Source of the DNA: Bacteroidales bacterium UBA6229
GTDB taxonomy: Bacteria; Bacteroidota; Bacteroidia; Bacteroidales; F082
Assembly: GCA_002440975.1 (NCBI GenBank)
Contig: DJWN01000107.1
Coordinates: forward strand, 8,036-61,732
Direction: 5' to 3'
Length of the DNA stretch: 53,697 nucleotides
The notes under the pieces are model-generated. The model worked only from the letters and a program-made list of their open reading frames with translations. It did no database searches and was not told the DNA's origin. The position numbers and the translations under genes were made by a program. The stretch's first letter is position 1. Each line of letters opens with the position of its first letter. This document shows positions 1-10,000 of this stretch, one piece after another.

Positions 1-326
1 GGGCGCACCAGTTTGATCACATCATTCACATATTGATCAATAATTTCGTAGTTTTCGACCAGATCAGCTCTGTCGGCATACATTTGCCTGAGCCAGACGG
101 TTTTTTTCTCGGCAAGTTTAATCACCTGCACGCGCAGATAATCCATCAGTCCGGCCAGCCCCTCATCGGAGAGATCAATGGCATTTAATACGAAAGTTTT
201 TCCTTTGTTTTCAGGTTTCAGGCTGATGTCGGCCATTTCCACAGCGGTAAGCAGTAAAATTCCACTGCCCATCTTTCCTGCCGCTCCGAGTACTGCAACC
301 TGTTGTAAGCGTTCGTCGTAAGTCAT
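1..326 (-). CDS. 3-hydroxyacyl-CoA dehydrogenase, N-terminal part (runs off window)
   Basis: The ATG lies at 326 and the frame is open to the window edge, giving about 108 residues. The N-terminus reads VAVLGAAGKMGSG, a Rossmann GxxGxMGxG dinucleotide-binding loop typical of the NAD-binding domain of 3-hydroxyacyl-CoA dehydrogenases, which oxidise 3-hydroxyacyl-CoA to 3-ketoacyl-CoA. After the loop, instead of a short beta-alpha unit, comes a longer acidic/helical stretch (about residues 35-100), a variation I associate with Bacteroidota members of this family. It lies 24 bp downstream of a crotonase on the same strand, the gene order expected for consecutive steps of acyl-CoA oxidation or ketone-body/butyrate metabolism. 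Substrate chain length cannot be told from this fragment. Confidence 0.75.
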   Translation of the reverse strand, partial: MTYDERLQQVAVLGAAGKMGSGILLLTAVEMADISLKPENKGKTFVLNAIDLSDEGLAGLMDYLRVQVIKLAEKKTVWLRQMYADRADLVENYEIIDQYVNDVIKLVR

Positions 327-350
327 AAGAGGTGTTATTTTTTGGGTTAT

Positions 351-1127
351 TTACCAGTTTGGTTTTCTTTTTTCCAGAAAGGCTTTCATGCCTTCATGTC
401 CTTCAGTGTTTTTGCCAAAGAGCGATCCAAAATGATCGGCTTCCAGTTCGCTGCCTGTTTCCAGGTCTGTTTCCAGGGCTTTGCGGGTGAGCATTTTTAC
501 TTTTCGCACGGCTTGAGGACCCTTTTTGGCGATTGTTTCGGCCAGTTTAAATGCTTCATCGAGCAAGTGGTCGGGTTCGATGATTTGTTGAATCAAACCC
601 ATACGCAAAGCTGTTGAGGCATCTATCATCTCGGCAGATGTGAGCAGGTAGAGGGCATTGCCAAGTCCAACCAGGCGAGGCAGGCGCTGTGTTCCGGCAA
701 AACCTGGAGTAAGACCCAGGTTCACTTCGGGCTGGCCAAATTTAGCTTTGGCAGATGCGATACGAATGTCGCAAGCCATGGCCAGTTCGAGGCCGCCACC
801 AAGAGCAAAGCCGTTGATAGCAGCAATTACAGGAAATGGCAACAATTCGAGCGAACGAAATGTGTGCTGACCACGGCTGCCAAAAGCCGAGCCTTCGTCA
901 GCATTTTTATCCACCATCTCAGCAATGTCAGCACCGGCAACAAATGCTTTTCCCTCACCGGTTAAGATCATTACACGAATGCTTTGATCCTGAGCTAACT
1001 GTGCGATCAACAAGTCCATTTCTTCAAAAAATAATGTATTGAGGGCATTGAGGGCTTCCGGCCTGTTGATGACCACAATGGCAATACCTTTCCGTATTTC
1101 GGTAGTTAAAATTTTGAAATCAGACAT
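351..1127 (-). CDS. Enoyl-CoA hydratase/isomerase (crotonase family)
   Basis: 258 residues, the standard single-domain crotonase length. It should hydrate 2-enoyl-CoA to 3-hydroxyacyl-CoA in the cytosol. Visible family features: NRPEALNALN near the N-terminus, the oxyanion-hole segment GKAFVAGADI (about 58-67), the second oxyanion-hole/glycine-rich loop FALGGGLELAMACD (about 107-120) with the first catalytic Glu, and GQPEVNLGLTPG with the second catalytic Glu. The C-terminus FLEKRKPNW is typical of short-chain enoyl-CoA hydratases (Crt/PaaF-like). Both glutamates are kept, so a true hydratase is likely. It precedes a 3-hydroxyacyl-CoA dehydrogenase by 24 bp, so the two are probably co-transcribed. 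The exact acyl substrate is inferred only as short chain. Confidence 0.9.
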   Translation of the reverse strand: MSDFKILTTEIRKGIAIVVINRPEALNALNTLFFEEMDLLIAQLAQDQSIRVMILTGEGKAFVAGADIAEMVDKNADEGSAFGSRGQHTFRSLELLPFPVIAAINGFALGGGLELAMACDIRIASAKAKFGQPEVNLGLTPGFAGTQRLPRLVGLGNALYLLTSAEMIDASTALRMGLIQQIIEPDHLLDEAFKLAETIAKKGPQAVRKVKMLTRKALETDLETGSELEADHFGSLFGKNTEGHEGMKAFLEKRKPNW

Positions 1128-1153
1128 AAATATCTACTGTTATTTTTGTTGCC

Positions 1154-1161
1154 CAAAGATA
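1154..1161 (-). promoter_or_regulatory. Bacteroidota -7 element for the crotonase operon
   Basis: Read on the minus strand this is TATCTTTG, an exact match to the TAnnTTTG box of Bacteroidota primary-sigma promoters. It ends 26 bp before the crotonase start codon, leaving a short 5' UTR. No convincing -33 TTG was found at the ideal distance, so this is a candidate. Confidence 0.5.
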
Positions 1162-1313
1162 GGTCTTTTATCCAATTTCAGATAAACTTGCAATCGTTTT
1201 CGGCTGATGTTAAGGTTTGATTAAGATTTTTTAACAACCAAAAGGCCAATACAATACATTGAAATTATAAACTTTTTAACAATCATTCAGCTATTAATAC
1301 CTATTTTTGTGTC

Positions 1314-1799
1314 ATGAATCAGATTTGGTACATGCGATTTTTTGCGCTGGTGATGGCTGTCGTTATCTTTGTTGGTACAGTTGGCCTTACAATTAATGCG
1401 CATTATTGCAGTACACAAAAGACACTCGAGAAAAGTTTATTTGCTTCAAATATTAGCTGCGATCATCAGAGAATGACCTGCGAGCTTGAAACCTTACCGG
1501 CGGATTCATTGAAATCTTGTTGTGAGGTAAACCATAATAGGCTTGATACCGGAACTTGTTGCACTGATTTTACGAAATATGTGAAGCTTGTTACCGAATT
1601 CGATTTGCCCAATGTAAAAATTGTTTTCAATCATTTTTTAACGCTGGCCGTCAGATTGTATGAAATAATTATTCCGGTAGCTGAAGAAAACAAAACAACA
1701 GTCCTTTCGGATGCTCCGGATGATTCAGGCACTTTAGGCAGTGGCTTAAGATTCCTGATAGCCTGCTCACAACTAAAGCTTTCGCACCAGCTGCTTTAA
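1314..1799 (+). CDS. HYC_CC_PP-type cysteine-rich membrane/periplasmic protein
   Basis: 161 residues with an N-terminal hydrophobic segment (about 8-27) followed at once by His30-Tyr31-Cys32. Further cysteines at 49, 56, 69-70 (CC) and 82-83 (CC) are the pattern of the HYC_CC_PP family of Bacteroidota. The C-terminal proline pair of the family is only partly recognisable here (APDD). Function is not established; the clustered Cys/His suggest metal binding, and family members commonly sit beside TonB receptors as this one does. A TATTTTTG box at 1302-1309 lies so close that transcription would begin near 1315, so the second Met at 1332 (MRFFALVMAVV) may be the true start. The next gene is a TonB receptor 69 bp downstream, then an HMA protein. 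Confidence 0.7.
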   Translation: MNQIWYMRFFALVMAVVIFVGTVGLTINAHYCSTQKTLEKSLFASNISCDHQRMTCELETLPADSLKSCCEVNHNRLDTGTCCTDFTKYVKLVTEFDLPNVKIVFNHFLTLAVRLYEIIIPVAEENKTTVLSDAPDDSGTLGSGLRFLIACSQLKLSHQLL

Positions 1800-1823
1800 T
1801 CTTGTAGAATTTCTTGATTTTTC

Positions 1824-1845
1824 TTATCCGGCTTCTGTCGGATAA
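1824..1845 (+). other. Intercistronic hairpin
   Basis: TTATCCG and CGGATAA form a perfect 7-bp stem with an 8-nt loop between the HYC_CC_PP gene and the TonB receptor. No T-run follows, so it is more likely an mRNA processing or stability element than a terminator. Confidence 0.4.
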
Positions 1846-1868
1846 TCATGTATTAACAGATTAAAGCA

Positions 1869-4082
1869 ATGAAAATTAAAACGATAAAAATCCTGATAAT
1901 AGGAGCAATGGGGCTGTTTTTTATTTCAGCTCAGGCTCAAAAAATAAATGGAACCGTATATGAGCAAAGTGAAAAGGGTGAGCAGCCCCTGCCCGGCGTA
2001 AATATTTACTGGTCGGGAACACAGACCGGCACGATAAGCGATGGGGAAGGTAAATACAAAATCGAACGTGATACTAACGCCCATATGCTGGTTTTTAGCT
2101 TTGTAGGCTATGCCAACGACACCATTCATGCACCACATAATAAAAATCAATATGATCATATCATGTCGGGCAGCAAAATCCTTGACGAAGTGGAGGTAGT
2201 TAATCGTGCCAAGACCAATTACGTGTCGCGTTTGAGCACTGTAAACGCCCAAACCATCACTTCTGGTGAATTACAAAAAGCGGCTTGCTGCAACCTTTCC
2301 GAAAGTTTTGAAACAAGTGCCAGCGTGGATGTTTCTTACAGCGATGCCGTTACGGGAGCTAAACAGATCGAACTGCTCGGTCTGAGTGGTATTTACACCC
2401 AGATGATGAGCGAAAACATTCCAAATCTTCGTGGTTTGGCCACTTCCTTTGGATTGGGCTATGTGCCCGGCAGCTGGATGGAATCTATTCAGGTTTCCAA
2501 AGGGGCTTCCTCAGTTTTAAATGGCTACGAATCCATCAGCGGTCAAATCAATGTGGAATATAAAAAGGCAGAAACAAGCGAGCGGTTTTTTCTGAATCTT
2601 TTTCAGGATCATATGGGTCGCAGCGAGATAAATTTTAATACAAAAACTAGCCTTAATGATCATATGCATGCCATGGTGATGGGGCACTGGAGCCGCAATG
2701 GAACTAAGCATGATAACAATGGCGATGTCTTTCTGGATGAACCGCTTTATACGCAATACAATCTTTTTGCCCGGACGGATTTTCATGCCAAAAACTTCGA
2801 AGGGCAGTTTGGTATCAAAGGTTTAAAGGAAGATCGCCGGGGAGGACAAATGCGTTTTGATCCGGATAAACCACGCGATGTTGACAATGGCTATGGCATC
2901 GAGCTGCTTACCGAACGTGTGGAAACTTTCCTGAAAACCGGTTTTATCTTTTCGCGCCCGCAAACCAGCCTGGGAATTCAGCAACAGTTTACCTATCACC
3001 ATATGGATACTTATTTTGGTTTGAGAGATTACGAAGGCACACAATACAGTTATTATGGCAATGCGCTGTTTCAGAGTTATATAAGCGACACGCGACATAC
3101 CTATACAACAGGTTTCAGCTATTTGTACGATCGCTTTGAGGAGCAACTGAACGACAGCACCTTTAACAGAACCGAAAGTGTTCCGGGTGTGTTTTATCAA
3201 TATACCTATAGCGATGGCACCAAGCTCAATTTGATTGCGGGTATGCGTTTGGATCACCACAATGAGTTTGGCTTTTTTGCCACACCACGTGTTCATTTTC
3301 GTTACGGATTTAACGAACATAATATCCTGCGTCTTTCAGCCGGAAAAGGTTATCGCACTGCCAATATTCTTGCCGAAAACACCTCTGTGCTGGCTTCCTC
3401 GCGAGAGCTAGTGGTGCGCGAACAGCCAAAGATGGAGGAAGCCTGGAATTATGGCTTAAATTTCAGCAAGCATATTGATTTGAACAACAGGGAATTAACC
3501 ATCGGTTTGGATATTTACAGAACCGATTTTATTAATCAGGTAATTCTCGATCGCGATGCCGATGCCCAGCAAGTGTTGGTTTATAACCTGGATGGCAGAT
3601 CTTATTCAAACAGCATCCAGCTGGAAGCTAATTATGAATTGCTTAGAGGGCTTGATGTGACGGCAGCCGTGCGTTTTAATGATGTACAAATGACGCTGAA
3701 CAACGAGCTGCAGGAAAAACCGCTGGTAAACAAATACAAGGGCTTGGTAAGCCTTTCGTATGCCACCAATTTGCGTAAATGGCAGTTCGATCTTACCACG
3801 CAATTCAATGGAGTTAGCCGATTGCCTTCAACAACTGGTAATCCTGAGCCTTATCGTTTGGAGGATTATTCGCCGGCCTACACCATTGTGAATGCACAGG
3901 TGACTAAGTTTTTCAAGAAGTGGGATATTTACCTCGGCGGAGAAAACCTGACAAATTTTAAACAAAATAATCCAATTTTAGCGGCCAATGAACCTTTCGG
4001 GCCTTATTTTGATTCTAGTATTATCTGGGGGCCGATCAATGGGATAAAGATTTATGCCGGTTTGAGATATACAATTGAATAA
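1869..4082 (+). CDS. TonB-dependent receptor with carboxypeptidase-like domain (probable metal uptake)
   Basis: 737 residues. There is a signal peptide ending near AQAQ (about 23). A CarboxypepD_reg-like domain (about 25-105) follows, with GEQPLPGVNIYWSGTQTGT and the KYKIERD...LVFSFVGY pattern. Next is a plug domain (about 115-235) with the IQVSKGASSVLNGYESISGQINVEYK signature region, then a 22-strand-type barrel ending ...IKIYAGLRYTIE with a terminal aromatic-rich strand. The plug carries a Cys-Cys pair (AACCNLSESF), seen in the subgroup found next to heavy-metal genes. It would import a ligand across the outer membrane using TonB energy. Neighbours are an HYC_CC_PP protein and an HMA-domain protein, so I infer a metal (copper-like) or metal-chelate substrate; the ligand is not proven by sequence. 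Confidence 0.85.
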   Translation: MKIKTIKILIIGAMGLFFISAQAQKINGTVYEQSEKGEQPLPGVNIYWSGTQTGTISDGEGKYKIERDTNAHMLVFSFVGYANDTIHAPHNKNQYDHIMSGSKILDEVEVVNRAKTNYVSRLSTVNAQTITSGELQKAACCNLSESFETSASVDVSYSDAVTGAKQIELLGLSGIYTQMMSENIPNLRGLATSFGLGYVPGSWMESIQVSKGASSVLNGYESISGQINVEYKKAETSERFFLNLFQDHMGRSEINFNTKTSLNDHMHAMVMGHWSRNGTKHDNNGDVFLDEPLYTQYNLFARTDFHAKNFEGQFGIKGLKEDRRGGQMRFDPDKPRDVDNGYGIELLTERVETFLKTGFIFSRPQTSLGIQQQFTYHHMDTYFGLRDYEGTQYSYYGNALFQSYISDTRHTYTTGFSYLYDRFEEQLNDSTFNRTESVPGVFYQYTYSDGTKLNLIAGMRLDHHNEFGFFATPRVHFRYGFNEHNILRLSAGKGYRTANILAENTSVLASSRELVVREQPKMEEAWNYGLNFSKHIDLNNRELTIGLDIYRTDFINQVILDRDADAQQVLVYNLDGRSYSNSIQLEANYELLRGLDVTAAVRFNDVQMTLNNELQEKPLVNKYKGLVSLSYATNLRKWQFDLTTQFNGVSRLPSTTGNPEPYRLEDYSPAYTIVNAQVTKFFKKWDIYLGGENLTNFKQNNPILAANEPFGPYFDSSIIWGPINGIKIYAGLRYTIE

Positions 4083-4100
4083 CCTTAAAAATGAATGATT

Positions 4101-4457
4101 ATGAAAAAGTTAGCATTGATAATGATCAGCTTATTATTGATTATTCCTTTTAGTCTTTTCGCACAAGGCGACAAGAAAAAGAAAACAGAAACCGTCGAAA
4201 TACAAACTTCGGCCATTTGTGGCATGTGCAAAGAAAGGCTGGAGAAAAATCTGGCTTTTGAGAAGGGCGTAAAAGCGGTTGAACTAAACGTAGAAACCAA
4301 AGTGATCAGCATTACCTACAAAAAAGGTAAAAACGACAAGGAAAGTCTGAAAAAGGCCATCACTAAAATTGGCTACGATGCCGATGATTTGCCTGCCGAT
4401 CAGGAAGCCCATGATAAGTTGCCCGACTGCTGCCAGCAAGGCAATGAACCGCATTGA
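4101..4457 (+). CDS. Heavy-metal-associated (HMA) domain periplasmic protein
   Basis: 118 residues from the ATG at 4101 (an in-frame ATG at 4095 is also possible). A signal peptide (about 1-22, ending FAQG) is followed by a lysine-rich linker and one HMA domain with the metal-binding motif IC40GMC43KERLEKNL and the fold pattern KAVELNVETKVISITYKK. The C-terminal tail adds a Cys-Cys and a His (DCCQQGNEPH), possible extra ligands. Such domains bind Cu(I) or other soft metals. It follows the TonB receptor by 18 bp and ends just before a terminator, so the three genes form one unit. It could shuttle metal from the receptor to inner-membrane transporters; that role is inferred. Confidence 0.85.
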   Translation: MKKLALIMISLLLIIPFSLFAQGDKKKKTETVEIQTSAICGMCKERLEKNLAFEKGVKAVELNVETKVISITYKKGKNDKESLKKAITKIGYDADDLPADQEAHDKLPDCCQQGNEPH

Positions 4458-4477
4458 TAGGGTGTGAAATTTTAATT

Positions 4478-4516
4478 AAAAATCCAGAAGCCTGCAGAGG
4501 TTTTTGGATTTTTTTT
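4478..4516 (+). terminator. Rho-independent terminator of the metal module
   Basis: AATCCA (4481-4486) pairs with TGGATT (4505-4510), with an inner CCT/AGG stem around a GCAG loop, and is followed by six T. It lies 20 bp after the HMA gene. Confidence 0.8.
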
Positions 4517-4608
4517 ACTGTGTAAGTTTGGAAATAAAGCATGATTTGTGAAATTGTTGGTTGCATCATGCAAAAATTAAAGTTCATTATAATTCAAAGG
4601 CAATCACA

Positions 4609-5804
4609 ATGGAACGTTTAATTGAAAAATACCAAAGACGCATCGTTTTCACACAAACAGATTTTGTGCGAAGCATCATGCGCGAGATCAATTGGCAAGC
4701 GCATTTTATTGGTATAAAAGGAGCAAGGGGTGTTGGTAAAACGACCTTATTGTTACAATACATCAAGCTCAATTTCGATAATATGCCGGAAAAGGCACTT
4801 TATGTGAGTCTTGACAATATCTGGTTCAGTAAGAATACGCTCAGTGAACTTGCGGATAGCTTTGTAAAGCAGGGTGGTACACATCTTTTTCTGGATGAAG
4901 TACATAAATATCCTGATTGGTCGGTTGAACTCAAGAATATTTATGATGATTATCCGGAACTTTCGATCGTTTTCACAGGTTCATCTTTGCTCGAAATATT
5001 AAATGCCCGGGCTGATCTCAGTCGCAGGGCTGTTGTTTATACGCTGCAAGGATTATCATTTCGTGAATACCTCAATCTGACCAATCAAACGAATTTCAAA
5101 GCTTACACTTTAGATGATATTCTTGAAAATCATGCTGAAATATCCCAACACATAGTGAAGCAGATAAAACCGCTTCATTTTTTTACGCAATACCATAAAG
5201 GAAGGTATTATCCGTTTTTTTGGAGCAAGCAGCGTTGTATTTTCAAAGGCTTGAAGAAGTTGTTAATATGATTCTTGAGATAGAGTTGCCGCAGCTAAAA
5301 CATTTGAATCTCGCGTATCTGCCTAAAATCAAGCAGCTGCTTTATATCATTGCTGTTTCGGCTCCTTTCACGCCAAATATTTCCAAACTTAGCGAGCGCA
5401 TCGGAATTAACCGCGAAACTTTACTGTCATAACTTTGGTATTTGAATCAGGCACAGTTGATAGCCAATATTTACCGTGATAGTAAAGGAATCACAAGATT
5501 ACAAAAACCCGACAAGTTATTTCTTGAGAATACCAATTTGATGTTTGCGCTTTCGTCTGATACGATGAATACAGGAAATATGCGCGAAACATTTTTTGTG
5601 AATCAGTTGAAATATCAGCATCGGGTGGAAATTGCAGAACAGGCCGTTTTTTTTATCGACAACCGCTATACCATTGAGATTGGTTGTAAAACAAAAGGAC
5701 GCAGGCAAATCAAAAACCTGGAAAATGCATTTATTGCAGCGGACGATCTGGAGTTTGGTTTTGCGAATAAAATTCCGCTTTGGCTATTTGGTTTTTTGCA
5801 TTGA
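4609..5804 (+). pseudogene. Broken DUF4143-type AAA ATPase
   Basis: From ATG 4609 the frame encodes Walker A GARGVGKTTLL, Walker B HLFLDEVHKYPDW and the FTGSSLLEI sensor region, then loses frame in a run of seven T at 5215-5221. One extra T would restore PFFLEQAALYFQRLEEV. The restored frame then meets an in-frame TAA (5430-5432) inside the winged-helix part, where ETLLS-stop-LWYLNQ replaces what is usually a Tyr codon. The rest continues in the same frame to the family's usual C-terminus (AADDLEFGF...IPLWLFGFLH, stop 5802-5804). Restored length is about 397 residues, normal for the family. The role of these ATPases is unknown. An intact but divergent relative lies at 18536-19663. Confidence 0.85.
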
Positions 5805-5855
5805 TTCCTTTGTGCTTTTTCATCGTTTGGGCAATCAACAGCAACTGAAAAAGTT

Positions 5856-5863
5856 TATTTTTG
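5856..5863 (+). promoter_or_regulatory. Candidate -7 element for the RND efflux operon
   Basis: TATTTTTG matches TAnnTTTG and lies about 80 bp before the adaptor start, after the broken ATPase. The -33 box is not clear. Confidence 0.35.
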
Positions 5864-5943
5864 CAGGGTTTCAAATCGGTTTCTGCTACCAGCAATTGAA
5901 CTTTTAGTATCTGTTTGGGTTAAGTTACTGAACAATAAAAATT

Positions 5944-7020
5944 ATGAAGAAAAATACGCTTATCAAGCTTATAAGCCTTAGTCTGGCGTTGATTTTACTT
6001 GTTTGGCTGATGTTGTCAGGTGGTCTTTTCGATGGTGAGGAGCAGTTTGATCCTTTGCGTTCGCCTTCGCGCGCCAATGCAGTTCTACCTGTTAAGGCAA
6101 TGGTAATCAAGAAAGCACCGCTTACGGATGCCTTGATAGCTGGTGGTTCAATTCTGGCGGATGAACAGGTGGATGTTTCAGCTGAAATTGCCGGCCAGGT
6201 GGTGAAAATTCATTTTGATGAAGGCAGCAGAGTAGAAGAAGGTGAGTTGCTGGTAACCTTGAATAATGCTGATTTATATGCACAGATTGAACGCAACAAG
6301 CATCAGCTAAAGCTTGCCCGTGAGAGCGAGCAGCGCCAACGCCAATTACTTAAAAAACAAGGCATTAGTCAACAGTCTTATGATCAGGTACTCACTGAGG
6401 TTAGCACACTCGAAGCCGAAGCTGCGCTTTTAGAGGCTCAACTAGACAAAACGATGATCAGAGCTCCTTTTAGCGGCCAGCTAGGGCTGCGGCTTATCAG
6501 CGAAGGCAGTTATATGTCGCCGGGCATGGCGATGGTTTCACTGGTTCGGACACAGCCCGTTAAGCTTGAATTTAGTGTGCCCGAACGTTATGTTCCTTAT
6601 ATCAGTATTGGAAATGAGGTGAGTTTTAGTGTTGAAAATACTCCGGGTGTTTTCACTGCCAAAATTTATGCCCTGGAACCACGCATCGATGCCAAAACTC
6701 GTTCGCTGCCCGTGCGGGCAATCTATCCAAATGCAGGGCTGAAGATCGTGCCAGGCTCGTTTGCACGCGTCACCATTCCTTTGGTCAGTAGCGAAGAAAC
6801 TATGCAGCTTCTGGCCGAGGCACTCATACCCGAAATGGGAACACATAAAGTATTTGTGTATCGCAATGGTCTGGCACAGGCTGTGGATGTAACTACTGGT
6901 TTGCGAACGGAATCAGCCGTTGAAATAATTTCCGGCTTGCAGCCCGGCGATACGGTTTTAACCACCGGCTTGTTGCAGCTACGATCAGGAATGAAAGTAC
7001 AAATCACTGGAATAAACTAA
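5944..7020 (+). CDS. RND efflux periplasmic adaptor (membrane fusion protein)
   Basis: 358 residues. An N-terminal membrane anchor (about 7-28) has no lipobox Cys. The lipoyl/barrel-sandwich half VDVSAEIAGQVVKIHFDEGSRVEEGELLVTL (about 72-103), a coiled-coil hairpin (about 106-165) and the second lipoyl half MIRAPFSGQLGLRLISEGSYMSPG follow. The beta-barrel and membrane-proximal domains come last (QVDVTTGLRTESAVEIISGLQPGDTVLTTGLLQLRSG). This order is that of HlyD_D23/MexE-AcrA adaptors, which link the inner-membrane pump to TolC. The pump gene begins 4 bp after the stop and TolC follows directly, so this is the first gene of a three-gene export operon. Substrate is unknown. Confidence 0.93.
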   Translation: MKKNTLIKLISLSLALILLVWLMLSGGLFDGEEQFDPLRSPSRANAVLPVKAMVIKKAPLTDALIAGGSILADEQVDVSAEIAGQVVKIHFDEGSRVEEGELLVTLNNADLYAQIERNKHQLKLARESEQRQRQLLKKQGISQQSYDQVLTEVSTLEAEAALLEAQLDKTMIRAPFSGQLGLRLISEGSYMSPGMAMVSLVRTQPVKLEFSVPERYVPYISIGNEVSFSVENTPGVFTAKIYALEPRIDAKTRSLPVRAIYPNAGLKIVPGSFARVTIPLVSSEETMQLLAEALIPEMGTHKVFVYRNGLAQAVDVTTGLRTESAVEIISGLQPGDTVLTTGLLQLRSGMKVQITGIN

Positions 7021-7023
7021 GTT

Positions 7024-10000
7024 ATGAGTCTTTCATCGATTAGTATCCGTCGTCCTGTTCTGGCTACAGTAATGTCCATTTTGATTATCCTCTTTGGATT
7101 GATTGGTCTTGTTTCGCTGGGCGTAAGAGAGTATCCAAGTGTAGATCCGCCTATTATCACGGTGAGCTCAAACTATGTGGGAGCCAATGCCGATGTGATT
7201 GAATCGCAGATAACCGAACCTCTCGAAGAATCTATAAACGGTATCGATGGTATCCGGACGATCACTTCGGTGAGCCGCGACGGACGTAGCACGATTACCG
7301 TGGAGTTTGACCTTTCGGTCGATCTGGAAGCCGCTGCCAACGATGTGCGCGATCGTGTATCGCGTGCCTTGCGAAACCTTCCTCCTGATGCTGATCCTCC
7401 CATCGTTTCTAAAGCTGATGCTGATGCCACGCCGATTATCTTCCTGAACATCAAGAGCGAACAAAGATCACTATTGGAGTTAACCGAAATAGCTGAACGT
7501 ACATTCAAAGAAAGTTTGCAAACTATACCTGGCGTAAGTGCTATCCAAATTTGGGGCGAAAAACGTTACTCCATGAGGCTTTGGATGGATCCCATCCGTT
7601 TGGCTGCCTTCGACCTGAGTGCCCTGGATGTAAGAAATGCCTTGTTGCGCGAAAATCTTGAGTTGCCTTCGGGCCGGATAGAAGGAAATACCATCGAACT
7701 AACAGTTCGCACCCTCAGCCGCCTCGAAACGCCGGAAGAGTTTAACAACCTCATTATCAAAGAAGGCGAACATGGCCTGGTGAGGTTTAAGGACATTGGC
7801 TATGCTGAGTTGGCTCCACTCAACGAACGTACAATTTTGCGTCGTGATGGCGTGCCTATGGTCGGAAATGTGATCATCCCTCAGCCTGGCTCCAATCATA
7901 TTGATATTGCTGATGAGTTTTATCGCAGGGTCGAAAAGATTCAGAAGGATTTGCCCGAAGATATTGAACTGGGAATAGGTTTTGATAATACCGATTTTAT
8001 CCGCGATTCAATCAAGGAGGTGGAACAAACCATCTATATGGCTTTTGTTTTGGTCGTGCTGGTTATTTTCTTTTTTCTCCGCGACTGGCGCACTACCATC
8101 ATTCCGGTGCTTGTGATTCCTATTTCGTTGGTAGGTTCATTTTTTATCATGTACATTGCCAATTTCTCAATCAATGTGCTCACCATGTTGGGCCTGGTTT
8201 TGGCTATTGGCTTGGTGGTGGATGATGCCATCGTGGTGATTGAGAATATTTATAGTAAGATTGAGAAAGGCGTTAAGCCGCTGCAAGCCGGAATTGAAGG
8301 TTCGGCTGAGATTTTCTTTGCTATCATCGCAACTACTATTGCACTTGCAACTGTATTTTTGCCGGTTATTTTTTTAGAAGGTATCACAGGTCGTTTGTTT
8401 CGCGAATTTGGTGTGGTGCTGGCCGGATCGGTTATCATATCGTCCTTTGTTGCACTCACACTCACACCCATGCTTTCGACCAAAATCCTCAAAAAGAGGG
8501 AAAAGCATAATTGGTTGTATCAGGCCACAGAACCTTTTTTCCAAAAACTCAATTCACTTTATGCCAATTCATTAACGGCTTTCCTGAAAGTTAAATGGAT
8601 GGCTTTTGTGGTGATTGGTCTTTCGGCCTTACTTATTTATGGACTTGGCAAAAATCTGCCTTCGGAGCTGGCACCTATCGAAGACAGGTCGGGAATGCGT
8701 GTGGTTGTTACTGCACCGGAAGGAAGCACCTTTGAGTTTATGGAAGATTATGTGAAAGAGATGATTGATGCGCTTCAGGAGGAAGTTCCCGAAATTTATT
8801 CTCTGGTAACAGTTACATCGCCGGGCTTTGGTGCCAGTAGTTCAGTTAACACAGCTTTTGCCCGATTAAAATTAGTTGAACCCGATAAAAGGGAGCGAAG
8901 TCAGCAGCAAATTGCAAATGCAGTCAGTGCAAGGATGTCGCAACTTACGGCTGCCCGCAGCTTTGTTATTCAGGATCAATCCATTGGAACACAGCGTGGT
9001 GGATTGCCTGTGCAGTATGTGATACAGTCGAATCAGATTGAGAAGCTGCGTGCGATACTTCCCGAATTTATGGAGAAAGTAAATCAAAGTCCGGTTTTTC
9101 AGGTGGCTGATCTCAACCTTAAGTTCAACAAGCCTGAGCTTCAGATCTCTATCAATAGAGAAAAGGCTCGTACATTAGGTGTTTCGGCACAGGATATTGC
9201 CCAGACTATGCAGTTTGCTCTAAGCGGGACGCGTTTTGGGTATTATATCATGAATGGCAAGCAATACGAGGTGATTGGTCAGCTGGAACGATCTTACCGC
9301 AATCAACCACTCGACCTGAAGACTTTGTATGTGAAAAACAATGTGGGAGAGATGATACAGCTCTCTAACCTGGTAGAAATTGTTGAAGAAACCAATCCGC
9401 CACAGCTTTTCCGTTACAACCGTTATGTTTCGGCTACTGTTTCGGCCAATCCCGTTGATGGAAAAACCATTGGCGACGGCATTGCCGAGATGGATCGTAT
9501 AGCAGCAGAAGTGCTGGATGACACCTTTAGTACTTCCCTGGCAGGGGCTTCCAAAGATTTCGAGGAAAGCAGTTCGAGCCTGGTTTTTGCCTTTTTACTG
9601 GCACTAGTCTTGATTTATCTGGTTCTTTCGGCTCAGTTCGAGAGTTTTCGTGACCCGTTTATTATTATGTTCACCGTTCCGTTAGCATTGGCGGGAGCTG
9701 TACTCACACTCTGGTATTTTGGTAAGACCTTAAACATTTTTAGTCAGATCGGTATTATCATGCTTATTGGGCTGGTTTCGAAGAATGGGATATTAATTGT
9801 GGAGTTTGCCAATCAGCGCAAAGCCCTGGGTCTAAACAGGCTCGAAGCTATACATTCGGCTGCTGTGGCACGTTTCAGGCCTATCCTGATGACCAGCTTC
9901 TCAACAATCTTAGGTGCTGTACCAATTGCATTGGCACTCGGGGCAGGATCAGAAAGCCGCGTGGCAATGGGAACAGCGATTATTGGCGGGCTCACCTTTG

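Noticed and set aside
5805..5907. Coding extension after the broken DUF4143 ATPase
   Set aside because: The restored frame already ends at the family's usual C-terminus (IPLWLFGFLH, stop 5802-5804); the remaining open frame is short and has no start or homology I can recognise.
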